Positions 53,853 through 63,225 of a stretch of DNA of 64,000 bases are shown here, one piece after another. The stretch comes from Pseudoxanthomonas sp. CF385. Its GTDB lineage: Bacteria; Pseudomonadota; Gammaproteobacteria; Xanthomonadales; Xanthomonadaceae. Position 1 is the stretch's first letter. The number at the start of each line of letters is the position of its first letter. A program made the translations under genes and the position numbers. Where the stretch lies: assembly GCF_900104255.1 (NCBI RefSeq), contig NZ_FNKZ01000002.1, positions 620,001 through 684,000 on the forward strand, in the 5' to 3' direction. Under the pieces are notes generated by a model, which searched no databases, had not been told where the DNA came from, and saw only the letters and a program-made list of their open reading frames with translations.

Positions 53853-54778
53853 CCGGCCGGCGGGCCCTGGCGGCGCTGTGTGGCCTGGCCCTGCTGCTGG
53901 GCACGGTCGGCGATCTCGCCGCCGCCCGCCTCTACCGCTGGAAGGACAAGCAGGGCTATACGCAATACGGCGACCAGCCGCCGCCATCCGACCAGTTGGC
54001 GGGCAGCAGCCTGGACGTGGTGCGCTTCCGCAACCCGCCCAGCGCACTGGTGCGGCTGCGCCTCGAGAAGCAGGGCCTGCGCTACGAAGCCTGGGCCGAC
54101 AATCTCATGCACGGGCCCGTGGAAGTGCAGCTGGGTTTCCGCCGCCAGCGCGACGTGCGCAGCGCCCCCGTCCTCCCGGCCCGCGCCATCGTGCCGGCGC
54201 GCAGCAGCGTGCTGGTGGCCAGCATCAGCGTGACCGATCCCCTGCGCGGCGGGGATTTCGAACTGACCCTCGACGGCATGCCCGGCGACCCCGGTAGCCG
54301 ACCGCAGGACTACGACTACCGCCTGCCGTTCGACTACGGGCGCGTGCGTGTCGACCAGGGCCCCGGCGGGCGTTTCAGCCACAGCGATGCGCAGAACCTG
54401 CATGCGGTGGATTTCGCGGTGCCGGAAGGCACGCGGATCGTCGCCGCACGCGAAGGGCTGGTGATGCAGGTGGAATCCGATTTCGACAAGGCCGGCCTGA
54501 ACCGGGAGAAATACGGCGGCCGGGCGAACTTCATCCGCATCCTGCATTCGGACGGCAGCATGGCGCTGTACGCCCACCTGAAGGCGGAAGGCGCGCAGGT
54601 GCGCGTGGGCCAGTACGTGCGCAAGGGCCAGTACATCGGCCTGTCGGGGAACACGGGCTTTTCCACCGCGCCCCATCTGCATTTCGTGGTGCAGGCCAAC
54701 CGGGGCATGCGCCTGGAATCGGTGCCCTTCCGGATGTTCGGGCCGCTGGGCCAGCTGCAGTTCCCGTCCGCGCGCTGA
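53849..54778 (+). CDS. M23-family metallopeptidase domain protein
   Basis: Counting from GTG 53849, the product has 309 residues: signal peptide (about 1-27), a DUF4124-like stretch (L-Y-R-W-K-D-K-Q-G near 29-37) and a C-terminal M23 domain with metal ligands in H-S-D-A-Q-N-L-H-A-V-D and H-L-H-F-V-V. The first ligand position is His (S-H-S-D) and the H-x-H motif is intact, so an active endopeptidase is possible. It is coupled to the propeller lipoprotein (GTGA). Confidence 0.86.
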   Translation: MTGRRALAALCGLALLLGTVGDLAAARLYRWKDKQGYTQYGDQPPPSDQLAGSSLDVVRFRNPPSALVRLRLEKQGLRYEAWADNLMHGPVEVQLGFRRQRDVRSAPVLPARAIVPARSSVLVASISVTDPLRGGDFELTLDGMPGDPGSRPQDYDYRLPFDYGRVRVDQGPGGRFSHSDAQNLHAVDFAVPEGTRIVAAREGLVMQVESDFDKAGLNREKYGGRANFIRILHSDGSMALYAHLKAEGAQVRVGQYVRKGQYIGLSGNTGFSTAPHLHFVVQANRGMRLESVPFRMFGPLGQLQFPSAR

Positions 54779-54801
54779 CCGGCGACCCTGTCCGCACCCG
54801 G

Positions 54802-54807
54802 TATAAT
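54802..54807 (+). promoter_or_regulatory. Consensus -10 TATAAT for prfC
   Basis: The exact -10 consensus lies 44 bases before the prfC ATG. No good -35 is visible 16-18 bases upstream. Confidence 0.6.
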
Positions 54808-54851
54808 CGCGCCCTTCCCGCCTTTCCAGCGCCCGTCCGGGCGTCCGACCC

Positions 54852-56468
54852 ATGTCCGATCCGAAAAGCGCCGTGGCCAACGAAGCCACCCGTCGCCGCA
54901 CCTTCGCCATCATTTCCCACCCCGACGCCGGCAAGACCACGCTGACCGAAAAGCTGCTGCTGTTCGGCGGCGCGATCCAGATGGCCGGCTCGGTGAAGGG
55001 TCGCAAGGCCGCGCGCCACGCGACCTCGGACTGGATGGCGCTGGAGAAGGAGCGCGGCATCTCGGTCACCTCGTCGGTGATGCAGTTCCCGTACGAAGGC
55101 AAGATCATCAACCTGCTCGACACGCCGGGCCATGCCGACTTCGGCGAAGACACCTACCGCGTACTGACCGCCGTCGACAGCGCGCTGATGGTCATCGACG
55201 TGGCCAAGGGCGTGGAAGAGCGGACGATCAAGCTGATGGAAGTCTGCCGCCTGCGCGACACGCCCATCATGACCTTCATCAACAAGCTGGACCGCGAAGG
55301 CAAGGATCCGATCGACCTGCTGGACGAGGTGGAAAGCGTGCTGGGCATCCAGTGCGCGCCGGTCACCTGGCCGATCGGCATGGGCCAGCGCCTGAAGGGC
55401 GTGGTCCACCTGATCACCGGCGAAGTGCACCTGTACGAACCCGGCCGCAACTTCACCCGCCAGGACTCCACCATCTTCGCCTCGCTGGACGACCCGCAGC
55501 TGGAAGCGCGCATCGGCAGCGAGATGCTGGCCGCGCTGCGCGACGAACTGGAACTGGTGCAGGGCGCCAGCCATCCCTTCGACAAGCAGGCCTACCTGGA
55601 CGGCAAGCAGACACCGGTGTTCTTCGGCTCGGGCGTCAACAATTTCGGCGTGCAGCCGCTGCTGGATTTCTTCGTCGAACACGCTCCGTCGCCGCTGGCG
55701 CGCGAGACCACCGGCCGCGAAGTGCAGCCGGACGAGAACAAGCTCACCGGCTTCGTGTTCAAGATCCAGGCCAACATGGACCCGCAGCACCGCGACCGCG
55801 TGGCCTTCATGCGCGTCTGCTCCGGCCGTTTCGAAGCCGGCATGAAGACCTTCCATGTGCGCAGCGGCAAGGAGATGAAGCTGGCGAACGCGCTGACCTT
55901 CATGGCCAGCGACCGCGAGATCGCCGCCGAGGCGTATCCCGGCGACGTGATCGGCATCCACAACCACGGCACCATCTCGATCGGCGACACGTTCACCGAG
56001 GGCGAGGCGCTGTCGTTCACCGGCATCCCGAACTTCGCGCCGGAACTGTTCCGCCGCGCGCGCCTGCGCGATCCGCTCAAGCTCAAGCAGCTGCAGAAAG
56101 GGCTGGCGCAGCTGAGCGAGGAAGGCGCCACCCAGTTCTTCCGCCCGTTGATGAGCAACGACCTGATCCTCGGCGCGGTCGGCGTGCTGCAGTTCGACGT
56201 GGTGGCGTACCGCCTGAAGGACGAGTACGGCGTGGATGCGTCCTTCGAGAATGTCAGCGTGGCCACGGCACGCTGGATCCGCTGCGACAACGCGAAGAAG
56301 CTGGAAGAGTTCCGCGACAAGAATGCGATGAACCTGGCCCTGGACGCGGCGGGCCAGCTGGTCTATCTGGCGCCGACGCGGGTCAACCTGCAGCTGGCCC
56401 AGGAACGCGCGCCGGACGTGCAGTTCCTGGCCACCCGCGAACACGCGCACGCGGTCGAGGTGGGCTGA
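54852..56468 (+). CDS. prfC: Peptide chain release factor 3
   Basis: RF3 is the GTPase that recycles RF1/RF2. The 538 residues have G1 S-H-P-D-A-G-K-T-T (about 22-30), the E-R-G-I-S-V-T-S G2 region, G3 D-T-P-G-H-A-D-F (about 86-93) and G4 N-K-L-D near 140. Its length matches RF3, and it lacks the extra domains of EF-G and LepA. TATAAT precedes it at 54802. Confidence 0.98.
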   Translation: MSDPKSAVANEATRRRTFAIISHPDAGKTTLTEKLLLFGGAIQMAGSVKGRKAARHATSDWMALEKERGISVTSSVMQFPYEGKIINLLDTPGHADFGEDTYRVLTAVDSALMVIDVAKGVEERTIKLMEVCRLRDTPIMTFINKLDREGKDPIDLLDEVESVLGIQCAPVTWPIGMGQRLKGVVHLITGEVHLYEPGRNFTRQDSTIFASLDDPQLEARIGSEMLAALRDELELVQGASHPFDKQAYLDGKQTPVFFGSGVNNFGVQPLLDFFVEHAPSPLARETTGREVQPDENKLTGFVFKIQANMDPQHRDRVAFMRVCSGRFEAGMKTFHVRSGKEMKLANALTFMASDREIAAEAYPGDVIGIHNHGTISIGDTFTEGEALSFTGIPNFAPELFRRARLRDPLKLKQLQKGLAQLSEEGATQFFRPLMSNDLILGAVGVLQFDVVAYRLKDEYGVDASFENVSVATARWIRCDNAKKLEEFRDKNAMNLALDAAGQLVYLAPTRVNLQLAQERAPDVQFLATREHAHAVEVG

Positions 56469-56597
56469 CCGGCGGGGGTGCCCGTATTTCGTCGGTTACG
56501 CCTGCAACGACGCGCCCCGCCCCCGATTCCTCCGGTCACGCCGATCCGCTAGGCTTGGCGGGCCGCCATCCGGCGGCATCAATCGGGGAGATCAGGG

Positions 56598-56840
56598 ATG
56601 TATTTTCTAGGGGCATTGCTGCTGCTGGTGGGCGCCATCTGGATGACCGTCAACGCCGCCAAGAAGGACGGCGCGGTGGCGGCGATCCTGTGCTTCATCT
56701 GCGGCTTCTACACGATCTATTACGGCATCAAGAACTTCGCCGAGAACAAGGTGCCGCTGATCCTGTTCCTGGTGGGCCTGGCGGTGTGCATCGTCTTCCG
56801 CCCGGACATGGCGGCGATGAGCGGCGCCGCGGCGATCTGA
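56598..56840 (+). CDS. Small membrane protein of unknown function
   Basis: The 80 residues form about three transmembrane stretches (4-19, 27-45 and 52-67) with a conserved-looking K-K-D-G near 22-25 and the loop N-F-A-E-N-K. No family is recognised with confidence. GGGGAG-A ribosome-like sequence lies 8-13 bases before ATG 56598. It is followed by a near-perfect hairpin. Confidence 0.7.
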   Translation: MYFLGALLLLVGAIWMTVNAAKKDGAVAAILCFICGFYTIYYGIKNFAENKVPLILFLVGLAVCIVFRPDMAAMSGAAAI

Positions 56841-56858
56841 CCCGCCGTCCCGCGCGGC

Positions 56859-56888
56859 GGAGGGCTCCGGCCACGCCGGAAGCCCTCC
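56859..56888 (+). terminator. Hairpin after the small membrane protein
   Basis: GGAGGGCT-CCGGC pairs with GCCGG-AAGCCCTCC (one bulge, CAC loop). There is no T-run, so it may stabilise rather than terminate. Confidence 0.55.
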
Positions 56889-56938
56889 TGCCGCTGACTG
56901 GCGGCGGCGCCGGTCATGCAGCCCGTGCTGCATTGCGG

Positions 56939-56944
56939 TAACGT
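56939..56944 (+). promoter_or_regulatory. -10-like TAACGT before trhA
   Basis: It ends six bases before ATG 56951, the same geometry and hexamer as at the EIIA(Man) start (10800). Confidence 0.4.
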
Positions 56945-56950
56945 GGCCGC

Positions 56951-57628
56951 ATGAGCCGCTCCTCCTCCTTCCAGGCCCTGCGCGCGCGCAAGCGGGCCGA
57001 CCATCTCGTCGACGTGCGCGACGAGATCGCCAGCGCGCTGACGCACGGACTGGGCGCGGTCGCCGCGCTGGCCGGCGGCGCGGTCCTGATCACCCTGGCG
57101 GCAATCTACGGCGACGGCTGGCAGCTGGGTGCATCGATCGTCTTCGGCATCACGCTGCTGCTGCTCTACACCGCGTCCACGCTGTACCACGCCATCCAGC
57201 ATCCGGTGGCGAAGGGGCGCTTGAAGGTATTCGACCACTGCGCCATCTACCTGCTGATCGCGGGCACGTACACGCCGTTCACCCTGATCGGACTGCGTGG
57301 TCCGTGGGGCTGGGGCCTGTTCGCGGCGATCTGGACGCTGGCCATCGCCGGCGTGATCTTCAAACTCTTCTATACCGGCCGCTTCAAACTGCTGTCCACG
57401 GCCATCTACATCGCGATGGGTTGGCTGGTGGTGGTCGCGATCAAGCCGATGCTGCAGTCCATCGACGGATGGACGCTGGGATGGCTGTTCGCCGGCGGCC
57501 TGTTCTATACGCTCGGCACCTTCTTCTACCATCGCGAGTCGATCCGCTACTCGCATGCGATCTGGCACCTGTTCGTCATCGGTGGCAGCGTCTGCCATTT
57601 CGTGGCCGTGACGAAGCAGGTGCTCTGA
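56951..57628 (+). CDS. trhA: TrhA/hemolysin III family membrane protein (PAQR)
   Basis: The 225 residues have seven transmembrane segments and the PAQR metal-binding layout: G-x-G-A-V-A-A-L near 35-42, S-T-L-Y-H near 75-79, D-H-C-A-I-Y near 96-101 and H-A-I-W-H-L near 199-204. The family controls membrane fluidity in E. coli. The H-S-D/H-A-I-W-H residues expected to bind zinc are present (His79, Asp96, His199 and His203). The gene precedes a long inverted repeat. Confidence 0.93.
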   Translation: MSRSSSFQALRARKRADHLVDVRDEIASALTHGLGAVAALAGGAVLITLAAIYGDGWQLGASIVFGITLLLLYTASTLYHAIQHPVAKGRLKVFDHCAIYLLIAGTYTPFTLIGLRGPWGWGLFAAIWTLAIAGVIFKLFYTGRFKLLSTAIYIAMGWLVVVAIKPMLQSIDGWTLGWLFAGGLFYTLGTFFYHRESIRYSHAIWHLFVIGGSVCHFVAVTKQVL

Positions 57629-57637
57629 CGCGCGTGT

Positions 57638-57689
57638 GAAGCCTTCGCGAGGTTCATGTCCCGCACATGAACCGATGACCGAAGGTTTC
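57638..57689 (+). other. Nested inverted repeat before the AsmA gene
   Basis: GGTTCATGT and ACATGAACC (57651-57659 and 57665-57673) form a perfect 9-base dyad with loop CCCGC. Outer arms GAAGCCTTCG (57638) and CGAAGGTTTC (57680) extend it imperfectly. No T-run follows, so this is a candidate regulatory hairpin or operator. Confidence 0.55.
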
Positions 57690-57717
57690 GCGGCACGTAA
57701 ACACGCCGGCCCCAACC

Positions 57718-59670
57718 ATGGGGGCCATGGACGACGCGCACCGCCCCCGCCGTTTCGCTCTGCGCCCCCTCTCGCGGTCACGCGCCGTCGTGCTGGGGAT
57801 TCTCGCGGCCCTCATCGTCGTCGGCGCACTGCTGTTCGAATGGAACTGGCTGCGCGGGCCGATCGAACGCATCGTGACGTGGAAGACCGGTCGCAGCTTC
57901 GACATCGGCGGCAACCTCGATGTCGATCTCGGGCGGGTGACGACGGTGCGCGCCGATGCCTTGAGCTTCGGCAATGCGGCGTGGTCGAAGACGCCGGCCA
58001 TGGCCGTGGCCGACCGCGCGGAGTTGAGCGTGGAGGTCTGGCCGCTTATCTTCAGCCGCGAGACGCGACTGACGTCCATCCGCCTGACAAAACCCCGGTT
58101 GCGCCTCGAGTTCGGCCCCGATGGCACGGGCAACTGGGTGTTCGGCGACAGCTCGGGCGAGAGCCGCATCCGCTATGACGGGCTCTGGATCGACGAGGGG
58201 CGGCTGGTCTTCGTGGATCCGCAGCGCCGCACCGACCTGGACATCCTGCTGAACAGCGTCGCTGGCGGGAACGCCACTTCGCCGCCCGTCGATGTGAAGG
58301 GCAAGGGCCGCTGGGCCGGCAATGCCTTCACGGTGGGCGGCCGCGTCGAATCCCCACTCGCCCTGCGCCAGACGGACAAGCCCTATCGCATCGATCTGCG
58401 CGCGACCGCGGGTCCGACACGGGCGCATGCCCGCGGGACGGTGCTCGATCCGTTCCGGCTGCGCGACTTCGACCTGCGGCTCATGCTCGCCGGCCAGAAC
58501 CTGGAGGACCTGTTTCCCCTGATCGGGGTGGCCACGCCGCCCACGCCTCCGTATCGCCTGGACGGCCGCTTCACCCGCGACGGCAACACCTGGCACTACG
58601 ACGATTTCACCGGCGTCGTGGGCGACAGCGATCTGGGCGGTTCGGCGGCCGTCACCGTGGGCCGCGAGCGACCGCTGTTGAAGGCGAACCTGGTGTCGAA
58701 GCGCCTGGATTTCGACGACCTGGCGGGCTTCGTCGGCGCACCGCCGCAGACCGGCGGCGCAGAAGCGAGCAATGCGGAACAGCGCGAGGAATCCGCCGAA
58801 CTCGCGGTCGATGCGCGCGTGCTGCCGGACACGCCCTACGACTTGACCAAGCTGCGCGCGATGGACGCGGACGTGCGCTGGAAGGCGCACCGCATCAATG
58901 CGTCCAAGCTTCCCATCGACGACATGGACGCGCACCTGCTGCTGGATGCCGGCCTGTTGCGCCTGGAGCCACTGAATTTCGGCGTCGCGCAAGGCGACAT
59001 CCGTTCCACGATCCGGATGGATGCGCGCAGCGACACCATCCGCACGCGCGCCGACATCGCGGTGCGCGGCCTGGACCTCGGCAAACTGTTTCCCACCGCG
59101 CAGCTGACCCAGAGCGCGATCGGCCGGATCGGCGGCAACGTATCGCTCACCGGCACCGGCAACTCGATCGCCGGCATCCTCGGCACGGCGAACGGCGATG
59201 TCGCCCTCGGCATGGGGCGTGGTCAGGTCAGCAACCTGCTGATGGAACTGGCCGGCCTCGATATCGCCGAAGCCCTGAAGTTCCTGCTGACCAAGGACCG
59301 GACCGTCGGGGTGCGCTGCGCGTTCGGCGATTTCGCGGTGAAGGACGGCGTGATGCAGACGCGTACGCTGGCCTTCGACACCACCGATACGATCATCGTC
59401 GGCAAGGGGCAGGTGAGCCTGAAAGAGGAATCGCTCGACCTCGAGCTGAAGCCGCGCCCGAAGGACCGGAGCATCTTCGCCCTGCGTTCGCCGCTGGTCA
59501 TCGGCGGGACGTTCAAGGACCCGTCGTTCCGCCCGGACTTCAAGCGCCTCGGCCTGCGTGGCGCGACCGCGTTGGTGCTGGCGAGCATCACCCCGCCGGC
59601 CGCACTGCTGGCGACGATCGAAGTGGGACCGGGCGAAGACAGCGGCTGTGGCGGGCAATACGCGAAGTAG
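57718..59670 (+). CDS. AsmA-family membrane-anchored protein
   Basis: The 650 residues have one N-terminal transmembrane helix (about 24-42) and a long periplasmic part of AsmA type (AsmA N-terminal region near 45-200, AsmA-like C-terminal region near 430-630). Typical strand motifs include F-D-I-G-G-N-L-D-V-D near 60-69. AsmA-like proteins are implicated in phospholipid transport between membranes. Two ATGs (57718 and 57727) are possible. It converges on the CBS gene with nine bases between ends. Confidence 0.92.
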   Translation: MGAMDDAHRPRRFALRPLSRSRAVVLGILAALIVVGALLFEWNWLRGPIERIVTWKTGRSFDIGGNLDVDLGRVTTVRADALSFGNAAWSKTPAMAVADRAELSVEVWPLIFSRETRLTSIRLTKPRLRLEFGPDGTGNWVFGDSSGESRIRYDGLWIDEGRLVFVDPQRRTDLDILLNSVAGGNATSPPVDVKGKGRWAGNAFTVGGRVESPLALRQTDKPYRIDLRATAGPTRAHARGTVLDPFRLRDFDLRLMLAGQNLEDLFPLIGVATPPTPPYRLDGRFTRDGNTWHYDDFTGVVGDSDLGGSAAVTVGRERPLLKANLVSKRLDFDDLAGFVGAPPQTGGAEASNAEQREESAELAVDARVLPDTPYDLTKLRAMDADVRWKAHRINASKLPIDDMDAHLLLDAGLLRLEPLNFGVAQGDIRSTIRMDARSDTIRTRADIAVRGLDLGKLFPTAQLTQSAIGRIGGNVSLTGTGNSIAGILGTANGDVALGMGRGQVSNLLMELAGLDIAEALKFLLTKDRTVGVRCAFGDFAVKDGVMQTRTLAFDTTDTIIVGKGQVSLKEESLDLELKPRPKDRSIFALRSPLVIGGTFKDPSFRPDFKRLGLRGATALVLASITPPAALLATIEVGPGEDSGCGGQYAK

Positions 59671-59679
59671 CGGCGCGAC

Positions 59680-60108
59680 TCAGCCCGCGATGTAGCGCTG
59701 CAGTTGGTCCAGCTCCACCTGCTGGTCCTCGATGACCGCCTTGACCAGGTCGCCGATCGAGATCACGCCGACCACGGCATCGCCTTCGCTGACAGGAAGG
59801 TGGCGGATGCGGTGCGTCGTGACGACCTGCATGCAGTGGTCGATGGTGTCGTCCGGGCGCACCGTGACCACCTTCGCCGTCATGATGTCGCGCACCGGGG
59901 TGTTGGACGAGGAACGCCCCTGCAGCACCACCTTCCGCGCGTAGTCGCGCTCGGACACGATGCCGCACAGCCGCGGCCCCTGCATGGCCAGTACCGCGCC
60001 GATACCCTTTTCCGCCATCAGCTTGATGGCGTCCAGAACCGAGGCGTCGGGCGATACCGAGAAGACTTCAGGGGTCTTGGACCCCAGCAAATGACGAACC
60101 GTGCGCAT
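59680..60108 (-). CDS. CBS-domain pair protein
   Basis: The 142 residues are two CBS domains (about 8-65 and 72-130), a form that binds adenosyl nucleotides; ligand unknown. Recognisable are M-A-E-K-G-I-G-A-V near 32-40 and D-I-M-T-A-K-V-V-T-V near 74-83. GGAG lies eight bases before ATG 60108, giving its own ribosome site. Its first 41 bases lie inside the upstream glycosyltransferase gene. Confidence 0.92.
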   Translation of the reverse strand: MRTVRHLLGSKTPEVFSVSPDASVLDAIKLMAEKGIGAVLAMQGPRLCGIVSERDYARKVVLQGRSSSNTPVRDIMTAKVVTVRPDDTIDHCMQVVTTHRIRHLPVSEGDAVVGVISIGDLVKAVIEDQQVELDQLQRYIAG

Positions 60109-61099
60109 GGCGATCTCCGGGGTGGGGAGCAGGTCGATCCGATGCCGGCAAGGATACTCCTGCCGCCCCCGGTTGCCACGTATCCACCAGGTAGAGCGGC
60201 CGCTGCTTGGACTCTTCGTACAAGCGGCCCAGGTACTCGCCGATCAGCCCCAGTGCCACCAGCTGCATGCCGCCCAGGAACAGGATCACCGTCATCATCG
60301 TCGGCCAGCCGGCCACCGGATCGCCCCACAGCAGCGCTTTCAGCACGATCCAGATCGCGAACGCGAACGCCAGGATCGCGGTCAGCACGCCGACGTAGGT
60401 TGCCATCCGCAGCGGCGCGGTGGAGAAACTGGTGATGCCTTCGAGGGCGAAGTTCCACAGCTTCCAGAACCCGAAGCTGCTGTGCCCGGCCACCCGCGCC
60501 TCGCGGTGATAAGGGATGGCGATCTGGTTGAAGCCGACCCAGCCGAACAGGCCCTTCATGAATCGGTGGCGCTCGCGGAGTTCGCGCAGCGCCGCGAGCG
60601 CCCGCGGCGACAGCAGCCGGAAATCGCCGGTGTCGGCCGGGATCGGCGTCTTGGAGAGGCGACCGATCACGCGATAGAACGCGTGCGCGGTGCTGCGCTT
60701 GATCCAGCTTTCGCCTTCACGCTCCACCCGCGTGCCATGCACGTTGTCGTAGCCCGCCTGCCATTGGCGCACGAACTCGCCGATCAGTTCCGGCGGATCC
60801 TGGCCATCGGCGTCGAGGATCAGCGCGGCGCCCGCCTGCACGCGGTCGAGTCCCGCCGTCAGCGCCGCCTCCTTGCCGAAGTTGCGCGACAGGCGCAGCG
60901 CCGACACCCGCGGATCGGCCGCGACCAGCGCCTGGAGTACCGCCCAGGTCCCGTCCTGGCTGCCGTCATCGACATACAGCACGCGGCCGTCGACGCCGGA
61001 CAATCCGTTCAGTGCCGCCGCGAGGCGCGGCTGCAGCAGCGGGATCGCCTGGGCTTCGTTGTAGGCGGCGATCACCACCGTCAGCAGGGGTGCGTGCAT
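60068..61099 (-). CDS. GT2 glycosyltransferase with C-terminal membrane helices (ArnC/DPM-like)
   Basis: The 343 residues are a GT-A domain (start T-V-V-I-A-A-Y-N-E-A near 6-15, D-D-G-S near 44-47, D-A-D-G-Q-D near 96-101) and two C-terminal transmembrane helices (about 228-250 and 262-285), typical of polyprenyl-phosphate glycosyltransferases. The family end E-S-K-Q-R-P-L-Y-L-V is followed by about 33 extra Pro/Ser-rich residues that run 41 bases into the CBS gene. It lies three bases after mtgA. Confidence 0.92.
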   Translation of the reverse strand: MHAPLLTVVIAAYNEAQAIPLLQPRLAAALNGLSGVDGRVLYVDDGSQDGTWAVLQALVAADPRVSALRLSRNFGKEAALTAGLDRVQAGAALILDADGQDPPELIGEFVRQWQAGYDNVHGTRVEREGESWIKRSTAHAFYRVIGRLSKTPIPADTGDFRLLSPRALAALRELRERHRFMKGLFGWVGFNQIAIPYHREARVAGHSSFGFWKLWNFALEGITSFSTAPLRMATYVGVLTAILAFAFAIWIVLKALLWGDPVAGWPTMMTVILFLGGMQLVALGLIGEYLGRLYEESKQRPLYLVDTWQPGAAGVSLPASDRPAPHPGDRHAHGSSFAGVQDP

Positions 61100-61102
61100 G
61101 CG

Positions 61103-61879
61103 TTACAGGGCCTCCAGGTATGCCTTGCCGCCCAGTTGCCCGACCTGCCGCTGGATCCAGCGCGCGCGGCGTTGCACGTAGGGGCCGGGGTTGGCGGCGT
61201 TGTAGCGCCGGGGCGCCGGCAACACGGCGGCCAGGCGCGCGCTCTCGGCCGGACCGAGGCGTGCCGCGTCCTTGTTGAAGAAACGCACGGCCGCCGCCTG
61301 GCCACCGTACACGCCGTCGCCGAACTCGGCGACGTTGGCATAGACCTCGAGGATCCGCGATTTCGGCCACAGCGTCTCGATCAGCAGCGTGTACCAGACT
61401 TCCAGACCCTTGCGTGCCCAGCGCGACACCCGGTTCTGGCCTTGCCAGAGGAACAGGTTCTTGGCGACCTGCTGGCTGATGGTGCTGGCGCCGCGCAACC
61501 GGGTCACCGGCCGTCCGCGCTTTTCGGCGCGCGCCGTCATCTTCTTGTTGTGGGCCTGCGCCTTCTCGATGGCGGCCAGGTCGAAGCCATGGTGCGCGGC
61601 GAAGTTCTGGTCCTCGGCCGCCACCAGCGATACCGGCAGCGTGGCCGCCATCCGGTCGAGGTCGCGCCAGTCGTGCGCCAGGCGGAAGCCCCAGTCGCCC
61701 TGGCCCCATGCCTCGAGCTGGCGAGCGGCCATGAACGCTGTGAACGGCGGATCGATGAAGCGAAGCGCCAGCACCTGCAGGACCGTGACCAGCACGAACG
61801 CCAGCGGCAGCTTCCAAAGCCAGGGGAGCAGGCGTCGGCGCCGTCTTGGAAGCAGGGAATCGTCTGATTTTGAGAGCAT
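61103..61879 (-). CDS. mtgA: Monofunctional biosynthetic peptidoglycan transglycosylase
   Basis: MtgA polymerises lipid II in the periplasm and is a GT51 enzyme. The 258 residues have an anchor helix (about 17-37), the catalytic glutamate in A-A-E-D-Q-N-F near 90 and the [14 protein letters not shown] motif near 132-145. ATG 61879 fits the family; an upstream in-frame start at 61924 would add 15 residues. It faces the TPR-hydroxylase gene across 53 bases. Confidence 0.96.
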   Translation of the reverse strand: MLSKSDDSLLPRRRRRLLPWLWKLPLAFVLVTVLQVLALRFIDPPFTAFMAARQLEAWGQGDWGFRLAHDWRDLDRMAATLPVSLVAAEDQNFAAHHGFDLAAIEKAQAHNKKMTARAEKRGRPVTRLRGASTISQQVAKNLFLWQGQNRVSRWARKGLEVWYTLLIETLWPKSRILEVYANVAEFGDGVYGGQAAAVRFFNKDAARLGPAESARLAAVLPAPRRYNAANPGPYVQRRARWIQRQVGQLGGKAYLEAL

Positions 61880-61932
61880 GGCGTCCAAATGCGAGAATGT
61901 TAGCCTCAACAACCTGCTGGTCAATCGCCTCC

Positions 61933-63225
61933 ATGAACACGTCCGCCGAGTCCCAGGTCGCTGCCTTGATGAGGGAAGGCGATCAACTGGCCCAGAGCGG
62001 CCAGGCCATTTCGGCGGCGGTACGCTGGCACAAGGTGCTGGAACTCGAACCGGATTTCCCCCCGGCGCTCAACCACCTGGCGATGCAGGCCATGCAGCGG
62101 GGCGATCTGTCCCAGGCGCGCGATCTGCTGCAACGTGCCGTAGCGGCGGCACCGGACTATACGATGGCGCATGCGAACCTGTCCCGCGTGCATTCGGCCC
62201 TGGGCGATTCCGACGCGGCGCTGGTACAGATCAATGCCGCGATCAGGGCCGAACCGGTCGCCTGGGGCGTGCACGTCGAGAAGGCCCGCCTGCTCGAAGA
62301 GCGGGGCAACATGCGCGGGGCGGCCGCGTCGTACAGCTCGGCGATGACCTACATGCCCGAGGCCGCCAGACAGGCGCCCGAGCTGCAGCCGTTGATTGAG
62401 CACGCGCAGCGCTTGGTCACCGAAAACCGGGCGCAGCTGCGCGAGTTCCTGATGTCCCGCATGGGGGACCTGCTGCGCACCGGGTCCCCGCGTCAGCTGG
62501 AGCGTTTCCAGCACAGTCTGGATGTCGTCACGGGGCGCCGCGACATGGCGCTGTCGAAACCGCTGACCCTGCCCTTTCCCCGCCTGCCGTCGATCCCGAT
62601 CTTCCACCGCGAGGATTTCGATTGGGCGCCAGCCGTCGAGGCCGCCTACCCCGACATGCTGCGCGAGCTGCAGTCCCTGCTGGAAGAACAGGCGGAATTC
62701 GTCCCCTACGTCGAGATGTCGCATTACGAGCCCAAGGGCCAGTTCGCCCCATTGGATCGCAATCCGGACTGGGGCGCGTACTACTTCTGGAAGAGCGGCA
62801 AGCTCGACGAAGAGCATGCGCGGCGCTGTCCGAAGACCGTCGCCGCGCTGATGGACCACGCGCCCATGTGCACCGTGCCCGACCGCGCACCGGTCACGTT
62901 CTTCTCCGCGCTCAAGCCCGGCACCCACATCGCGCCCCACCACGGCGCGACCAACACCCGCCTCACGGTCCACATGCCGCTGATCATCCCGCCCGACTGC
63001 GCCCTGCGCGTCGGCGGCGAAACGCACGTATGGAAACCCGGCGAACTGGTCATGTTCGACGACACCATCCTCCACGAGGCCTGGAACAACAGCGATCGCC
63101 TGCGCGTGGTGCTGATTTTCGACGTGTGGCATCCGATGCTGACGCCCTTGGAACGGGAACTGGTCACCCACACTATTCAGGGGATGCTCGACTACAACGG
63201 CCGCGACACCATGGGTGAACTCTGA
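61933..63225 (+). CDS. TPR / aspartyl(asparaginyl) beta-hydroxylase fusion
   Basis: The 430 residues carry TPR-type repeats (about 5-150) and a C-terminal Asp/Asn beta-hydroxylase (AspH/LpxO-type double-stranded beta-helix) domain. Iron ligands are likely His in H-H-G-A-T-N (about 337) and His in I-L-H-E-A-W (about 378); the R-L-T-V-H-M and R-V-V-L-I-F-D-V-W segments flank them. Related domains hydroxylate protein Asp/Asn residues or lipid A fatty acids; substrate here is unknown. The stop overlaps the presumed hslO start. Confidence 0.88.
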   Translation: MNTSAESQVAALMREGDQLAQSGQAISAAVRWHKVLELEPDFPPALNHLAMQAMQRGDLSQARDLLQRAVAAAPDYTMAHANLSRVHSALGDSDAALVQINAAIRAEPVAWGVHVEKARLLEERGNMRGAAASYSSAMTYMPEAARQAPELQPLIEHAQRLVTENRAQLREFLMSRMGDLLRTGSPRQLERFQHSLDVVTGRRDMALSKPLTLPFPRLPSIPIFHREDFDWAPAVEAAYPDMLRELQSLLEEQAEFVPYVEMSHYEPKGQFAPLDRNPDWGAYYFWKSGKLDEEHARRCPKTVAALMDHAPMCTVPDRAPVTFFSALKPGTHIAPHHGATNTRLTVHMPLIIPPDCALRVGGETHVWKPGELVMFDDTILHEAWNNSDRLRVVLIFDVWHPMLTPLERELVTHTIQGMLDYNGRDTMGEL

